Position numbers and translations under genes: made by a program. From Nostoc sp. UHCC 0870 (GTDB lineage: Bacteria; Cyanobacteriota; Cyanobacteriia; Cyanobacteriales; Nostocaceae), in assembly GCF_022063185.1 (NCBI RefSeq), contig NZ_CP091913.1, forward strand, positions 636,501 to 700,500: 64,000 bases of DNA, given 5' to 3'. Under the pieces are notes generated by a model that was given only the letters and a program-made list of their open reading frames with translations, was not told where the DNA came from and did no database searches. The first letter of the stretch is position 1. The number at the start of each line of letters is the position of its first letter. Positions 1 to 8,692 of the stretch are shown one piece after another.

Positions 1-888
1 TATTGATTTTGCCAACTTGTGATTACGATAGCGAAGCGTTAGCGAGTCTTCGAGCGTCACCATGCCTTTGACATGAAGATTCTCTACTATGACAGCTTGG
101 CTATCGCTGACTAACTTATAACTAAGTTTGTGCAGAAAATCTTGCCGCGAATTACTAATTCGCTCGTACACCTTGGCAACAACTCTTCTATATCTATTTC
201 TTGATTTACTTCCTTTTTGTTTACGCGCTAATTTTTTCTGTTTGCGCTTAAGATTTTTTTCATGCTTTGCAAGGTGTTTAGGATTATCATATTTGGAAAC
301 ATGAACACCGTCGGTTACAACAGCGAAGTGCTTCAACCCTAAGTCAATGCCGTAAATTTTACCCTCTGAAACAGCAGGGTTTTCTCCTTCTACCTCAGTG
401 AGTATAGATGCAAGATATTTCCCTGACGGCGTTTTACTCACAGTAACAGTTTTTATTATCCCCTCAATCGCTCTGTGTATTTTGGCTTTGACTATCCCGA
501 TATTTCCGGGGAGCTTGACATCACCATTTACAACCAATACGTTTTGAGGATATTGAATAGACTGTTTTCCAAACTTAGACTTGAACTTAGGAAATCCAGC
601 ACGTTTTGCAAAAAAGTTTTTGTAGGCGGTGGTTAGATTGAGTGTTGTAGCCTGTAAAACTTGACTGTAACAATCAGATAACCACACCGTATCTTCGGCT
701 TTTTTGAGTGCAGGTAAAAATGCGTTGAGTGCTGCACGGCTAAGTCCTTTCCCCGTTTCCTTATAAGTCTCAATTGACTTATTTAGAGCGTAGTTCCACC
801 ACCAACGAGCGCAGCCAAAAGCCTGTGCTAATTGAATTTGCTGCTCAACTGACGGATATAAACGGACTTGCACAACCTTGTGTAACAC
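1..888 (-). CDS. tnpB: RNA-guided endonuclease TnpB / IS605-IS1341 OrfB transposase (partial, runs off left edge)
   Basis: The minus-strand frame stays open for 296 codons from a GTG at 888 to the window edge. The GTG has a strong ribosome-binding site (AAGGAGGTGA) a few bases upstream. The protein begins VLHKVVQVRLYPSVEQQ, a typical TnpB N-terminal HTH region. It carries the RuvC-I motif YGIDLGLKHFAVV and the RuvC-II glutamate in VIVENLHVKGM. Between these lies a lysine/arginine-rich stretch. The C-terminal zinc ribbon, RuvC-III aspartate and any guide-RNA end lie outside the window. About 30 bases at 30-59, matching a small palindromic Nostoc repeat, add roughly 10 residues between VKGM and RNHKLAKSI, which are normally adjacent. 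The family is well known as an RNA-guided nuclease of IS200/IS605-type elements. No tnpA is visible here. Confidence 0.93.
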   Translation of the reverse strand, partial: MLHKVVQVRLYPSVEQQIQLAQAFGCARWWWNYALNKSIETYKETGKGLSRAALNAFLPALKKAEDTVWLSDCYSQVLQATTLNLTTAYKNFFAKRAGFPKFKSKFGKQSIQYPQNVLVVNGDVKLPGNIGIVKAKIHRAIEGIIKTVTVSKTPSGKYLASILTEVEGENPAVSEGKIYGIDLGLKHFAVVTDGVHVSKYDNPKHLAKHEKNLKRKQKKLARKQKGSKSRNRYRRVVAKVYERISNSRQDFLHKLSYKLVSDSQAVIVENLHVKGMVTLEDSLTLRYRNHKLAKSI

Positions 889-980
889 TCAACATCACCT
901 CCTTGATATCTGTACTCTACCATAAATGTGTATTGTGGTAAAATACTCAAATAAAATAAAATAATTGGGGATTCGTCATA

Positions 981-1025
981 CATCTGGAATTTGTTTTTGC
1001 ATAAGCAAAAAATCAATTCCAGATG
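981..1025. repeat. 45-bp hairpin upstream of tnpB
   Basis: CATCTGGAATT at 981-991 pairs with AATTCCAGATG at 1015-1025, and an inner TTTTTGC (994-1000) pairs with GCAAAAA (1005-1011). It lies about 90 bases upstream of the tnpB start. It may be a subterminal hairpin of the insertion element or a regulatory structure; that role is inferred. Confidence 0.7.
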
Positions 1026-1070
1026 CAATCCTCACTTCGTGACGCTCCGCGAACATCCCCCGCTCCCTAT

Positions 1071-1100
1071 CCCCACCTTATGAGTACATTGAAGGTGGGG
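1071..1100. mobile_element. Terminal hairpin marking the probable tnpB-side end of the IS element
   Basis: CCCCACCTT (1071-1079) and AAGGTGGGG (1092-1100) form a perfect 9-bp stem with a 12-base loop. The open frame of the interrupted Rpn-like gene resumes immediately to the right, at about 1105-1115. This is the arrangement expected for an imperfect palindromic end of an IS200/IS605-type element, so I take this as the boundary. The other end is outside the window. Confidence 0.5.
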
Positions 1101-1110
1101 ACTTCCGCGA

Positions 1111-1470
1111 CACCTTAAATTAGTAGTAGAACCAGAAGCAACTGCACCTAACCGTGCTAGAGAACTGATCACTAAAACTAGACAAGAAATAGCAGACCGT
1201 TTCTCTAGCCAAGCCATCATAGATTTAATCGAAACGATCATAGTTTACAAATTTCCTCTATTAAGCCGCCAAGAGATAGAAAATATGTTGAAACTGAACG
1301 CCCTCAAACAAACTAGAGTTTATCAAGAAGCCTTAAACGAAGGTAGAGAAGAAGGTAAGCTAGAGGCTGTGCCGTTGCTGTTAAAAGCAGGAATCAGTGT
1401 AGAAGACATCGCTAAACAGTTAGACATTAACATTGAAGCCGTGAGGAAAATTGCACAACAACAGACTTGA
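1111..1470 (+). pseudogene. Rpn family / PD-(D/E)XK nuclease transposase-like protein, C-terminal remnant
   Basis: An open frame without its own proper start reads from about 1111 to the TGA at 1468-1470. It encodes roughly 119 residues, including IETIIVYKFPLLSRQEIE, LKQTRVYQEALNEGREEG and a final HTH-like segment (ISVEDIAKQLDINIEAV). This is the usual C-terminal layout of the cyanobacterial Rpn/DUF2887-type PD-(D/E)XK transposase-like proteins: a linker helix, an acidic EGREEG helix and a short HTH tail. The catalytic N-terminal half is missing, and the break coincides with the inferred end of the tnpB element. The in-frame ATG at 1285 (61 residues) is probably not a genuine start. The N-terminal half may survive beyond the left edge. 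Confidence 0.7.
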
Positions 1471-1601
1471 CACAGGTATTTAGCCACATACAACTCAGAG
1501 GGCGATCGCTCTTGATTTGGCAAAAGCGATGTCTGGCGACAAGAAGCTCTGCTTTTACGCTTTTGACGAATATCAATCTCCATCTCGACTCAGTACCAAC
1601 T

Positions 1602-1692
1602 AGGACTTACGCAATAACGCTCTGAAACTCTTATTTCTCCGTGTCCTCTGTGTCCTCTGTGGTTCGTTTTTTCATGATTTTGCGTAAGTCCT
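1602..1692. repeat. MITE-like element with 13-bp terminal inverted repeats
   Basis: AGGACTTACGCAA at 1602-1614 is the exact reverse complement of TTGCGTAAGTCCT at 1680-1692. The 91-bp interior has no coding sequence and contains a TGTCCTCTG tandem duplication. The size and perfect ends fit the small non-autonomous repeats common in Nostoc genomes. Confidence 0.7.
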
Positions 1693-1902
1693 GCCAACTT
1701 TAAAAAATCGTCTGATTATGATAATTCAACCAAATTTTACGGGAATACTGATAAATGGAAACCTAAGTATTTCTCGGATATCATTATGTTTGGACTGATA
1801 CTGTTGGCGGTTGTAATACCTTTATTTATGCGTTTGTAACACTTTTGCCAACAGTTTCATACAATATCTTCCAGTAATTTTATCTTCTCTAAATAACTAA
1901 AT

Positions 1903-2514
1903 ATGAGTATTTTCAACAAAATTACAGCAACTTTTCAGGAGTCTAAAGAATTTCTAAAAAGAAGTTTAGAAGAATACATTATGTTTAGCTCAGAAGCTAA
2001 ACAGTTGATTTTGAAAAAAAAAGTGATTTTACTTCTCTGTCAACAAGCCGAATCTAGAGTTGAGCAATTAAAAAGCTTAGAACCAGACTTTGAGGAGGGG
2101 CTTATTGCAACAATAGAATACAATAAAGTTCAAGTAAAATTACATTTCACTCCTGAGAAAATAACTCTTAATAAAGAGTATATTGAAGGAGAACTTCGCT
2201 TATTAAAACCTCCTCAGTTTGACACTGAGTCGATAGTTTACCGTTACCTGATTGCAGGTTGGAAAACATTTTTGGGAGGTAAACTTCCCAATGGGGCTTT
2301 GCCAAAAGAAGTTAGAATTGAAAATAATAAGGTTTACTATACTCTTCCTAGAAATCAATTGCAGCTTTTAGATTCCCTGTTCCATAGTCTTGAAAATGGT
2401 TCTGCTTTGATGACTAACCTTAAACAAGGGGATTTAACTATTGAAACTTCAGTAGCTTTGAGTTGGAATAATGTCAAACTTCAAAATCTGGTTCAATTTC
2501 TGAATTTAAAATAG
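1903..2514 (+). CDS. Hypothetical protein (203 aa)
   Basis: I do not recognise the family. The protein is soluble, with no signal peptide or membrane segment. It has an amphipathic, lysine- and glutamate-rich N-terminal half (about 1-65) followed by a mixed alpha/beta part (FTPEKITLNKEYIEGELRLL, then IVYRYLIAGWKTFLGGKLPNG around 120-137). The ATG has no strong ribosome-binding site. A hairpin with a T-rich tail follows the stop. The gene points the same way as the dynamin operon but is 345 bases from it, so co-transcription is not supported. Its base composition is AT-rich, as in the following operon. Confidence 0.75.
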   Translation: MSIFNKITATFQESKEFLKRSLEEYIMFSSEAKQLILKKKVILLLCQQAESRVEQLKSLEPDFEEGLIATIEYNKVQVKLHFTPEKITLNKEYIEGELRLLKPPQFDTESIVYRYLIAGWKTFLGGKLPNGALPKEVRIENNKVYYTLPRNQLQLLDSLFHSLENGSALMTNLKQGDLTIETSVALSWNNVKLQNLVQFLNLK

Positions 2515-2524
2515 GCATAAAAAT

Positions 2525-2550
2525 AGAGAAATAATTTTTAGTTCTCTTTT
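2525..2550 (+). terminator. Hairpin with T-rich tail after the 203-aa gene
   Basis: AGAGAA (2525-2530) pairs with TTCTCT (2542-2547), followed by TTT. The stem is only 6 bp, so this is a weak intrinsic-terminator candidate. Confidence 0.35.
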
Positions 2551-2859
2551 AATAATAGCCACAAGGAAGTTATAGAGATAGAGAGCATTAGCTCTCAAAA
2601 CTCTTGATATTGCTTGCCTGGTAATTTATCCCATTATCAAAGGATTCAGAACTTAGGTTATTCACTAAAACTAAATAACTAGCGTTTACAGTTAAAAATG
2701 GTGCTGGATGAATTGCATCAATCCTCGCTATTGGCTAAATACTTCAGCACAGATGTAAAAGGCTCTGTCCCATTTACAGTATTTTTACTATTTCCATTGT
2801 CATTCTTATTAAGCCAGAATCTTCATTAGTATACTGAAAAACGCTAATATAAAAAGATT
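2551..2859. other. Non-coding gap before the dynamin operon
   Basis: AT-rich, with no open frame, tRNA or clear repeat. It presumably holds the promoter of the dynamin-like operon. I see no convincing operator, and no strong ribosome-binding site before the ATG at 2860. Confidence 0.5.
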
Positions 2860-5241
2860 ATGGTTGCTGAAGTGCTGAAGCCGAATGTACAAGATTTGCA
2901 AACAGATGTAATCGACTTACTGGAGCAAATAAGTGAACTAATGAATCGTGCTAGTACAGCACTGAGTTCTGATACATCCGGGAATAAATACGCAGAATTT
3001 GAGCAACAAATTAGAGACGAAGCTAAAAAAGTAAAGCATCTTGAGTTGAGAATGGCGATTGTTGCGCCAATGAAAGCAGGTAAGTCAACTATTACGAACG
3101 CCATCATTGGACAGGAGATTTTGCCAAGTCGTAACTCAGCTATGACAACGCTTCCCACAGAAATTATATTGAATGCTGAGTTGACAGAGCCAGTTTTACA
3201 TCTGAGTGCAGAGGTATTATCAGTTTTTCAAGAAACACTATTAGCTTTACGCAATAAAATTGAAGATTTAGGAATGGAGACAGTGCAAGAAAAACTTGCT
3301 CAATATCCACATTTGGCTAAAATGCCACAGCAAATTCAACAATGGGTAGGACTAACAATTACAGCCGAAAGTAAAGGGTGTGACCATATCATTAACACTC
3401 TAACTAGCTTAAATGATATTGTTCGTCTGTGCAGTATCCTAGACCCACTTGCAGACCCCATACAATACTTAACAGATACTCCTAGAATTTATACTCCTTT
3501 TTGGCAGTTAGACAAAACAAAACAACAACCAAAGCTTGGTAATTTGGTAATTGTAGATACGCCTGGACCAAACGAAGCAGGAGAAAATCTTCGCCTAAAG
3601 AATGTAGTTGCTGAACAACTTAGTAAAAGTTCAATTGTTTTGATTGTTTTAGATTTTACGCAGTTAAAAAATGAAGCTGCTGAGAATGTGAGAAAAGATG
3701 TTCAGAAAGTAATTGAATTGCGAGGCAAAGATAATTTATATGTGTTGATTAACAAAGTTGACCAACGCCAAGAAAAAGATATGACTCCAGAACAGGTACA
3801 ACAGTTTGTTGCTGCTGAATTTGGCATTGGTGATTCTGGTGATACTGGTAGAGTATTTGAAATATCAGCAAGGAGAGCGTTTACTGCTGCTAGCTTTTTA
3901 TTAGAATTGCAGCACAATCCAAATATTAATCTTGCTGATATGAAGACAGCAAAAGCACTTGCTGAACAGGTATTTGGTATTGATTGGGAAGAAGACTTTG
4001 AGGAAGCTACAGCACGTGATTTACAGACTAAAGCAGAGAGGCTTTGGAAAAAATCAGGGTTTGACCCATTTTTAAATGGTGCAATTACAGCACTTATGGC
4101 AGAAGCCGCACCTCGTTGTTTAAAATCATCTTTGAAAGTTGCTCATGGTCGCCTTTTAGAACTGAGTAATGATGTTCAACTTCGCAGCAGTGCTATCAAT
4201 GCAGATGAAGTAAAAATCAGACAAGAAGTTGGTGAATTGGAAATAGATTTGCAATCTATAGAACAATGTCGGCATCAGCTACAAGAAATAGATAGTATTA
4301 AATCAAATCTTTACAAACGGCTTGAAAAAATACTTGAAGATATCAAAAAACAAGTTCAAGACAGCCTTAAAACATATTTCTATGAAGAGGAATATCAACG
4401 GGCAGACAATATCAAAAAAGGAGGTATGATTACCCAAAGTTTTTTTAGCTGGGCTTCTAAAAAATTCAATTTTGTTGAGATAAAATCTGCATCTAGCGGT
4501 ATAATTGAATTTACAAGTATGCAAAAAGCAGAACATTTCGGAGAACAAGCAATCGCTTCTGCTAAATCTAGCATTATAGAACCTTTCTTAGAAAATGTTC
4601 GTCAACAAGCTAAAAAAGAAATTAAGCAATCGCGTCAAAAAATACAAGACTCATTAGAGACTGAAACTAAGCCTATTATTGAGCGTGCGCGTCAAAGGTT
4701 AAACGAAAATTTTCATGTTAATTTATCTTTGCCAACACCAAACCTAGAGAATGAGAGTGCTGGTAATATTCAAGTAAGGATCAGCCAGAAAACAAAATTG
4801 GTAGATCAAGGCTATGAAACAAAAGTAATTGAAAAGCGAGATTTTTGGCATTGGTTTGGGCTAGTCAAGAAAAAAGAATACATAAGTGTCAAACTACCAG
4901 ATAAAAAAGAAGATTACTATATTGTTTCTCTGCCAGAAATAGTTGATAAATCTAATCAGCTAATTGAGGATAGCATTAAAAATATCAAAGGAGGAATCAA
5001 TAAATATTTAGATGAAGACTTTAAACAACATATTGATAGGTTTTTTGCAGAGCTTGATAGTTACTTGAACAATTACCGTGATACTTTATTACAGGCACAA
5101 CAAGACCAAAAAAAACAGACAGAAGAGAGACAAAAATTAGTCAGTGAACTTAAGTCATTACAAACTGAAGCTAGCCAAAATATCGAAAAAGCAGATAGTT
5201 ATCTGCAACGTACAAGTGACTTGATAAGGGATAAGAAATGA
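2860..5241 (+). CDS. Dynamin-like GTPase (793 aa)
   Basis: The G domain shows the dynamin-family motifs in order. The P-loop is APMKAGKST at 69-77, with alanine where the first glycycine of the Walker A consensus normally sits. A G2 threonine region MTTLPTEI lies at 95-102, G3 DTPG at 233-236 and G4 NKVD at 298-301. The C-terminal half (about 430-790) is helical with long charged coiled-coil stretches, as in the stalk of bacterial dynamins. I see no clear transmembrane segment. Bacterial dynamins bind and remodel membranes in a GTP-dependent way. The size and the next gene resemble E. coli CrfC (YjdA), a dynamin-like protein encoded with YjcZ/RdcB; that link is from memory of the families. 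Its stop overlaps the next start as ATGA. Confidence 0.9.
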   Translation: MVAEVLKPNVQDLQTDVIDLLEQISELMNRASTALSSDTSGNKYAEFEQQIRDEAKKVKHLELRMAIVAPMKAGKSTITNAIIGQEILPSRNSAMTTLPTEIILNAELTEPVLHLSAEVLSVFQETLLALRNKIEDLGMETVQEKLAQYPHLAKMPQQIQQWVGLTITAESKGCDHIINTLTSLNDIVRLCSILDPLADPIQYLTDTPRIYTPFWQLDKTKQQPKLGNLVIVDTPGPNEAGENLRLKNVVAEQLSKSSIVLIVLDFTQLKNEAAENVRKDVQKVIELRGKDNLYVLINKVDQRQEKDMTPEQVQQFVAAEFGIGDSGDTGRVFEISARRAFTAASFLLELQHNPNINLADMKTAKALAEQVFGIDWEEDFEEATARDLQTKAERLWKKSGFDPFLNGAITALMAEAAPRCLKSSLKVAHGRLLELSNDVQLRSSAINADEVKIRQEVGELEIDLQSIEQCRHQLQEIDSIKSNLYKRLEKILEDIKKQVQDSLKTYFYEEEYQRADNIKKGGMITQSFFSWASKKFNFVEIKSASSGIIEFTSMQKAEHFGEQAIASAKSSIIEPFLENVRQQAKKEIKQSRQKIQDSLETETKPIIERARQRLNENFHVNLSLPTPNLENESAGNIQVRISQKTKLVDQGYETKVIEKRDFWHWFGLVKKKEYISVKLPDKKEDYYIVSLPEIVDKSNQLIEDSIKNIKGGINKYLDEDFKQHIDRFFAELDSYLNNYRDTLLQAQQDQKKQTEERQKLVSELKSLQTEASQNIEKADSYLQRTSDLIRDKK

Positions 5242-6311
5242 ACAATCTTTTCTCTCCACACAATTCAAATATGAGCGGGGCTGGCAAGATGAACACCCCA
5301 CACGACAAAAAGATTGATATTTCTAGCCCATTTGCTACAAGTCTTGAGGAACTTCAGCGTCGAGTTCCTGTTGTTGGTGACAAAGCCTTAATTGATCTAA
5401 TAAACGGTATTCAAGTTAGCAAAGATATCATCCGCTATCGCAAGAATCGGGGATTTATTGGACAGCTAATTGATCAAATTGATGGCAGTGATAATAAACG
5501 TAAACTCCTGCTTGATGGTAACTTAATTGCTGGTCAAGAAGCACTATGTAATTGGGTTTTAGAACTTACTGATTCACTTCGCATCAGTCAAGTTGCTCTG
5601 GAAGTTACCCAAAATTCTTTACTAGAAGCCCGTGACGCGATTCGTCAACAAAAACAGAGGTTACAGAACCAAGAAGACGCACTAATTCAACTTAGCCACC
5701 AACTCAATCTATTAGCTCAAAAAATTACCACAAGACTGAACAATATTGAAGCAAGATTGCGTAAATTAGAAGTGCGAGTGGCTGCTAATGAAGATTTTGA
5801 TTATATTGTTACTGCTTGGACTGCTGGACAAACTTATACAAACCTTCCTTGGGCTGTGCAAGTTGCTTTATTAGCGCGGGAAGTGTTCAGCAGTTCTGTA
5901 ATTAAGTATGAACTAGAAACAGGTGATCAAGAGCGTTTGCGGCGGTTGTTGGTGAATAAAATTTTGTCCACAAGTAAACAACTTCCTAACAGTTTCTTTG
6001 GACTTGGTGATTTATTAGATCAATCTTGGTCAACAATGACAAAAAATGACCGAGAATTAACTGCTGGTTTGCTCGAAATTCGTTCTACTCCACATCAGCG
6101 ATTAATTAATACACCCTACTTATTTGTAATTGGTACAAGTTTGGAATTAGCCACACTACCAGAAGAAGCTAGACCTATTAAACCAGGACAAAGCGCGATC
6201 GCACTCTGTCGCGCTCAAATTGACAACATATCTCGTACCACCGATGCACAGGAATTTATCACTGCTGTTGTCCAAGAAACCGCTAACGATTGCCTAGCCA
6301 TGATACGATGA
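5238..6311 (+). CDS. RdcB/YjcZ-like coiled-coil partner of the dynamin-like GTPase (357 aa)
   Basis: It starts inside the ATGA overlap with the GTPase gene (4 bases) and its own stop overlaps the patatin ATG in the same way, so the three are probably translationally coupled. The N-terminal third includes SPFATSLEELQRRVPVVGDK. A heptad-rich coiled coil follows at about 135-185 (LLEARDAIRQQKQRLQNQ onward), then a globular C-terminal part. There is no signal peptide or membrane segment. The layout and position next to a dynamin-like GTPase resemble E. coli YjcZ (RdcB), which is encoded beside the dynamin-like CrfC and has been linked to diguanylate cyclase control. This assignment is tentative; the safe statement is a soluble coiled-coil protein of the operon. 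Confidence 0.75.
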   Translation: MNNLFSPHNSNMSGAGKMNTPHDKKIDISSPFATSLEELQRRVPVVGDKALIDLINGIQVSKDIIRYRKNRGFIGQLIDQIDGSDNKRKLLLDGNLIAGQEALCNWVLELTDSLRISQVALEVTQNSLLEARDAIRQQKQRLQNQEDALIQLSHQLNLLAQKITTRLNNIEARLRKLEVRVAANEDFDYIVTAWTAGQTYTNLPWAVQVALLAREVFSSSVIKYELETGDQERLRRLLVNKILSTSKQLPNSFFGLGDLLDQSWSTMTKNDRELTAGLLEIRSTPHQRLINTPYLFVIGTSLELATLPEEARPIKPGQSAIALCRAQIDNISRTTDAQEFITAVVQETANDCLAMIR

Positions 6312-7315
6312 AACCTGCTAACCCTACATTTGGACTTGTACTCACTGGCGGAGGAGCAAAAGGAGCTTATCAAGCTGGTGCATTAAAATATATCGCCGAA
6401 ATCGGTCTAGTCCCTCAAATCATTGCTGGAACTAGCATTGGCTCTCTTAATGGTGCTGTCCTTGCATCCTATCGCACCTTTACCGAAGCAGTACAGCAGC
6501 TTAATCAACTCTGGGATCAGTTGGCTCAAGTAGAGATTTTACGTCCTCATACGGGTACAATTCTCCGTACACTCAGTTACACTACTCAAGCTTTTGTCCC
6601 AACATTGCGAATATGGACACTTGATTTCTTACTAAAACAAGGATTATTGCAAGACTCTACCGCCATCTTTGACCCTGCGCCTATTGAGCAATTATTACGA
6701 CAAACTGTTAATCCTGATAACTTGCGCCGTGGGATTGAATTATGGGTGACAGTCTTTCCCTCCCTGAACATTCCAGGTTTGGGTAACAATTTGCTGGTTG
6801 ATTTGATTCGCGCACGCACCGGGACAGATGTTCATTGGCTATGTGTACAAGATTTCACAGATGATGAAACTCTCTACAACGTGCTTCTAGCAAGTGCAGC
6901 CCTTCCCCTAGCCTTTCCCAGTCGCAAGATAAATGGCCAGGCTTACGTTGATGGTGGTTTAGCTGATAATGTTCCTTTAAAAGCTTTAGCTGCGCGTGGC
7001 TGTACTCATGCGATTATCATTCATCTGCAAAATGGAGTACATTGGAATCGCCACGACTTTCCAGAACAAAGCATCATCGAAATTAGACCAGAATTACCAA
7101 TCAATAAATCGGATACGCCAATCATTGGCTTAATTGATACTTTCTTAGATTTCAGTGCTGAACGCCTAGCAGAACTGCAAAAGCGTGGATATGAAGACGC
7201 GAAGCGTTGTTTAACTCCCATCATCCAGGCCTTTAGCACGCTGAAACATCAACGTCAATCTCATGACAACCTTATAAACTCAACTCAGCGTTTACTCAAT
7301 GACTCTCCCCTATAA
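6308..7315 (+). CDS. Patatin-like phospholipase (335 aa)
   Basis: This is a patatin-fold serine lipid acyl hydrolase. It has the oxyanion-hole motif GGGAKG at 14-19, the nucleophile elbow GTSIG with Ser43, and the dyad aspartate in YVDGGLADNVP (Asp215). The fold is thus complete and probably active. I start at the ATG at 6308, which forms an ATGA overlap with the preceding gene, rather than at the TTG at 6290. There is no signal peptide, so it should act on the cytoplasmic face of membranes. Coupling to a dynamin-like GTPase suggests a joint role on lipid bilayers, either membrane upkeep or a damage/defence response; this is inferred. Patatins act as effectors in CBASS, but no cyclase is present here. 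Confidence 0.9.
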   Translation: MKPANPTFGLVLTGGGAKGAYQAGALKYIAEIGLVPQIIAGTSIGSLNGAVLASYRTFTEAVQQLNQLWDQLAQVEILRPHTGTILRTLSYTTQAFVPTLRIWTLDFLLKQGLLQDSTAIFDPAPIEQLLRQTVNPDNLRRGIELWVTVFPSLNIPGLGNNLLVDLIRARTGTDVHWLCVQDFTDDETLYNVLLASAALPLAFPSRKINGQAYVDGGLADNVPLKALAARGCTHAIIIHLQNGVHWNRHDFPEQSIIEIRPELPINKSDTPIIGLIDTFLDFSAERLAELQKRGYEDAKRCLTPIIQAFSTLKHQRQSHDNLINSTQRLLNDSPL

Positions 7316-7480
7316 CCGCCATCTCCTTAGTGTCCCTCTGCGTAAATCAGAGTTCAAAATCTTACCTTTTTCAAAATTTTTACAATGCCCCTACCCCAAT
7401 CACGTAGCAATCAGGTTAGGATCTTGTCACAGTTACTTTTTAATTTGAGAAGTCCTATTACAGAAATTTCCGGCTAAAAT

Positions 7481-7494
7481 AGTATATCTGTTCT
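7481..7494 (+). promoter_or_regulatory. LexA-box-like site upstream of recA
   Basis: AGTATATCTGTTCT matches the cyanobacterial LexA consensus RGTACNNNDGTWCB at all but one position. It sits 54 bases upstream of the recA ATG, within the expected promoter region. SOS-type control of recA is inferred. Confidence 0.55.
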
Positions 7495-7547
7495 ACTCAA
7501 ACTCTAAACCCCACACATCTTAAATCCATATACTTATAGAGGCACGA

Positions 7548-8627
7548 ATGGCTATCAATACCGATACTTCCGGCAAGCAAAAAGCTCTAACGATGGTACT
7601 TAACCAGATTGAGCGCAGCTTCGGTAAAGGAGCAATCATGCGCCTGGGGGATGCTACCCGGATGCGGGTAGAGACAATTTCCACAGGGGCGTTGACTTTG
7701 GATTTAGCATTGGGTGGTGGTTTACCCAAGGGACGGGTAATTGAGATTTATGGGCCGGAAAGTTCCGGTAAGACGACTGTAGCACTGCACGCGATCGCAG
7801 AAGTACAAAAAGAAGGTGGCATTGCTGCTTTTGTAGACGCAGAACACGCCCTTGACCCTACCTATGCTGCGGCTTTAGGTGTAGATATTCACAATCTCCT
7901 GGTTTCTCAACCTGACACCGGTGAAGCAGGCTTGGAAATAGTTGACCAATTAGTACGTTCCGCCGCCGTTGACATTGTAGTTATTGACTCAGTAGCAGCC
8001 TTAGTTCCCCGCGCCGAAATTGAAGGGGATATGGGTGATGCTCACGTTGGTTTGCAAGCCAGACTGATGAGTCAAGCTCTACGTAAAATCACTGGCAATA
8101 TTGGTAAATCTGGTTGTACCGTCATCTTTATTAACCAGTTACGCCAAAAAATTGGTGTCACCTACGGTAGCCCTGAAACTACTACCGGTGGTAACGCGTT
8201 GAAGTTTTACGCGTCAGTGCGCTTGGATATTCGCCGGATTCAAACCTTGAAAAAGGGTACAGATGAATTTGGCAACCGCGTTAAAGTCAAAGTTGCTAAA
8301 AATAAAGTTGCACCACCTTTTAGAATAGCGGAATTCGACATTATTTTTGGGAAAGGAATTTCTACTATAGGTTGTCTAGTGGATTTAGCCGAAGAAACTG
8401 GTATTCTTGTTCGGAAAGGAGCTTGGTACAGTTACAATGGCGATAACATTTCCCAAGGTCGAGATAACGCTATTAAGTACCTAGAGGAAAAGCCAGATTT
8501 TTCTGAACAAATTAAGAAACTAGTGCGAGAAAAATTAGACAAGGGCGCAGTTGTTTCGGCAAATTCTGTGGCTAAAGTCAATGAAGAAGATGAAGAAGAT
8601 GAAGATATTGATGCAGAGGAAGAATAG
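7548..8627 (+). CDS. recA: Recombinase RecA (359 aa)
   Basis: RecA forms filaments on single-stranded DNA, drives homologous pairing and strand exchange, and stimulates LexA self-cleavage. The Walker A motif GPESSGKT lies at 69-76. The DNA-binding loop region ([18 protein letters not shown]) and the signature NQLRQKIGV are present. The C-terminus ends in the usual acidic tail ([14 protein letters not shown]). The length is normal. The ATG is preceded by AGAGGCACGA. The gene is monocistronic, with a LexA-box-like site upstream and an intrinsic terminator just after the stop. Confidence 0.99.
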   Translation: MAINTDTSGKQKALTMVLNQIERSFGKGAIMRLGDATRMRVETISTGALTLDLALGGGLPKGRVIEIYGPESSGKTTVALHAIAEVQKEGGIAAFVDAEHALDPTYAAALGVDIHNLLVSQPDTGEAGLEIVDQLVRSAAVDIVVIDSVAALVPRAEIEGDMGDAHVGLQARLMSQALRKITGNIGKSGCTVIFINQLRQKIGVTYGSPETTTGGNALKFYASVRLDIRRIQTLKKGTDEFGNRVKVKVAKNKVAPPFRIAEFDIIFGKGISTIGCLVDLAEETGILVRKGAWYSYNGDNISQGRDNAIKYLEEKPDFSEQIKKLVREKLDKGAVVSANSVAKVNEEDEEDEDIDAEEE

Positions 8628-8659
8628 AATTTAATTCAAAATCTGGCTATTGATGAACA

Positions 8660-8691
8660 AGATTACTCTAAATAAGAGTAATCTTTTTTTT
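8660..8691 (+). terminator. Intrinsic terminator of recA
   Basis: GATTACTCT (8661-8669) and AGAGTAATC (8675-8683) form a perfect 9-bp stem, followed by a run of eight Ts interrupted by nothing else. Confidence 0.85.
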
Positions 8692-8692
8692 C

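Noticed and set aside
6308..7315. CBASS system around the patatin gene
   Set aside because: No cyclic-nucleotide synthase, Cap2/Cap3 or other CBASS gene is nearby, so the patatin cannot be called a CBASS effector.
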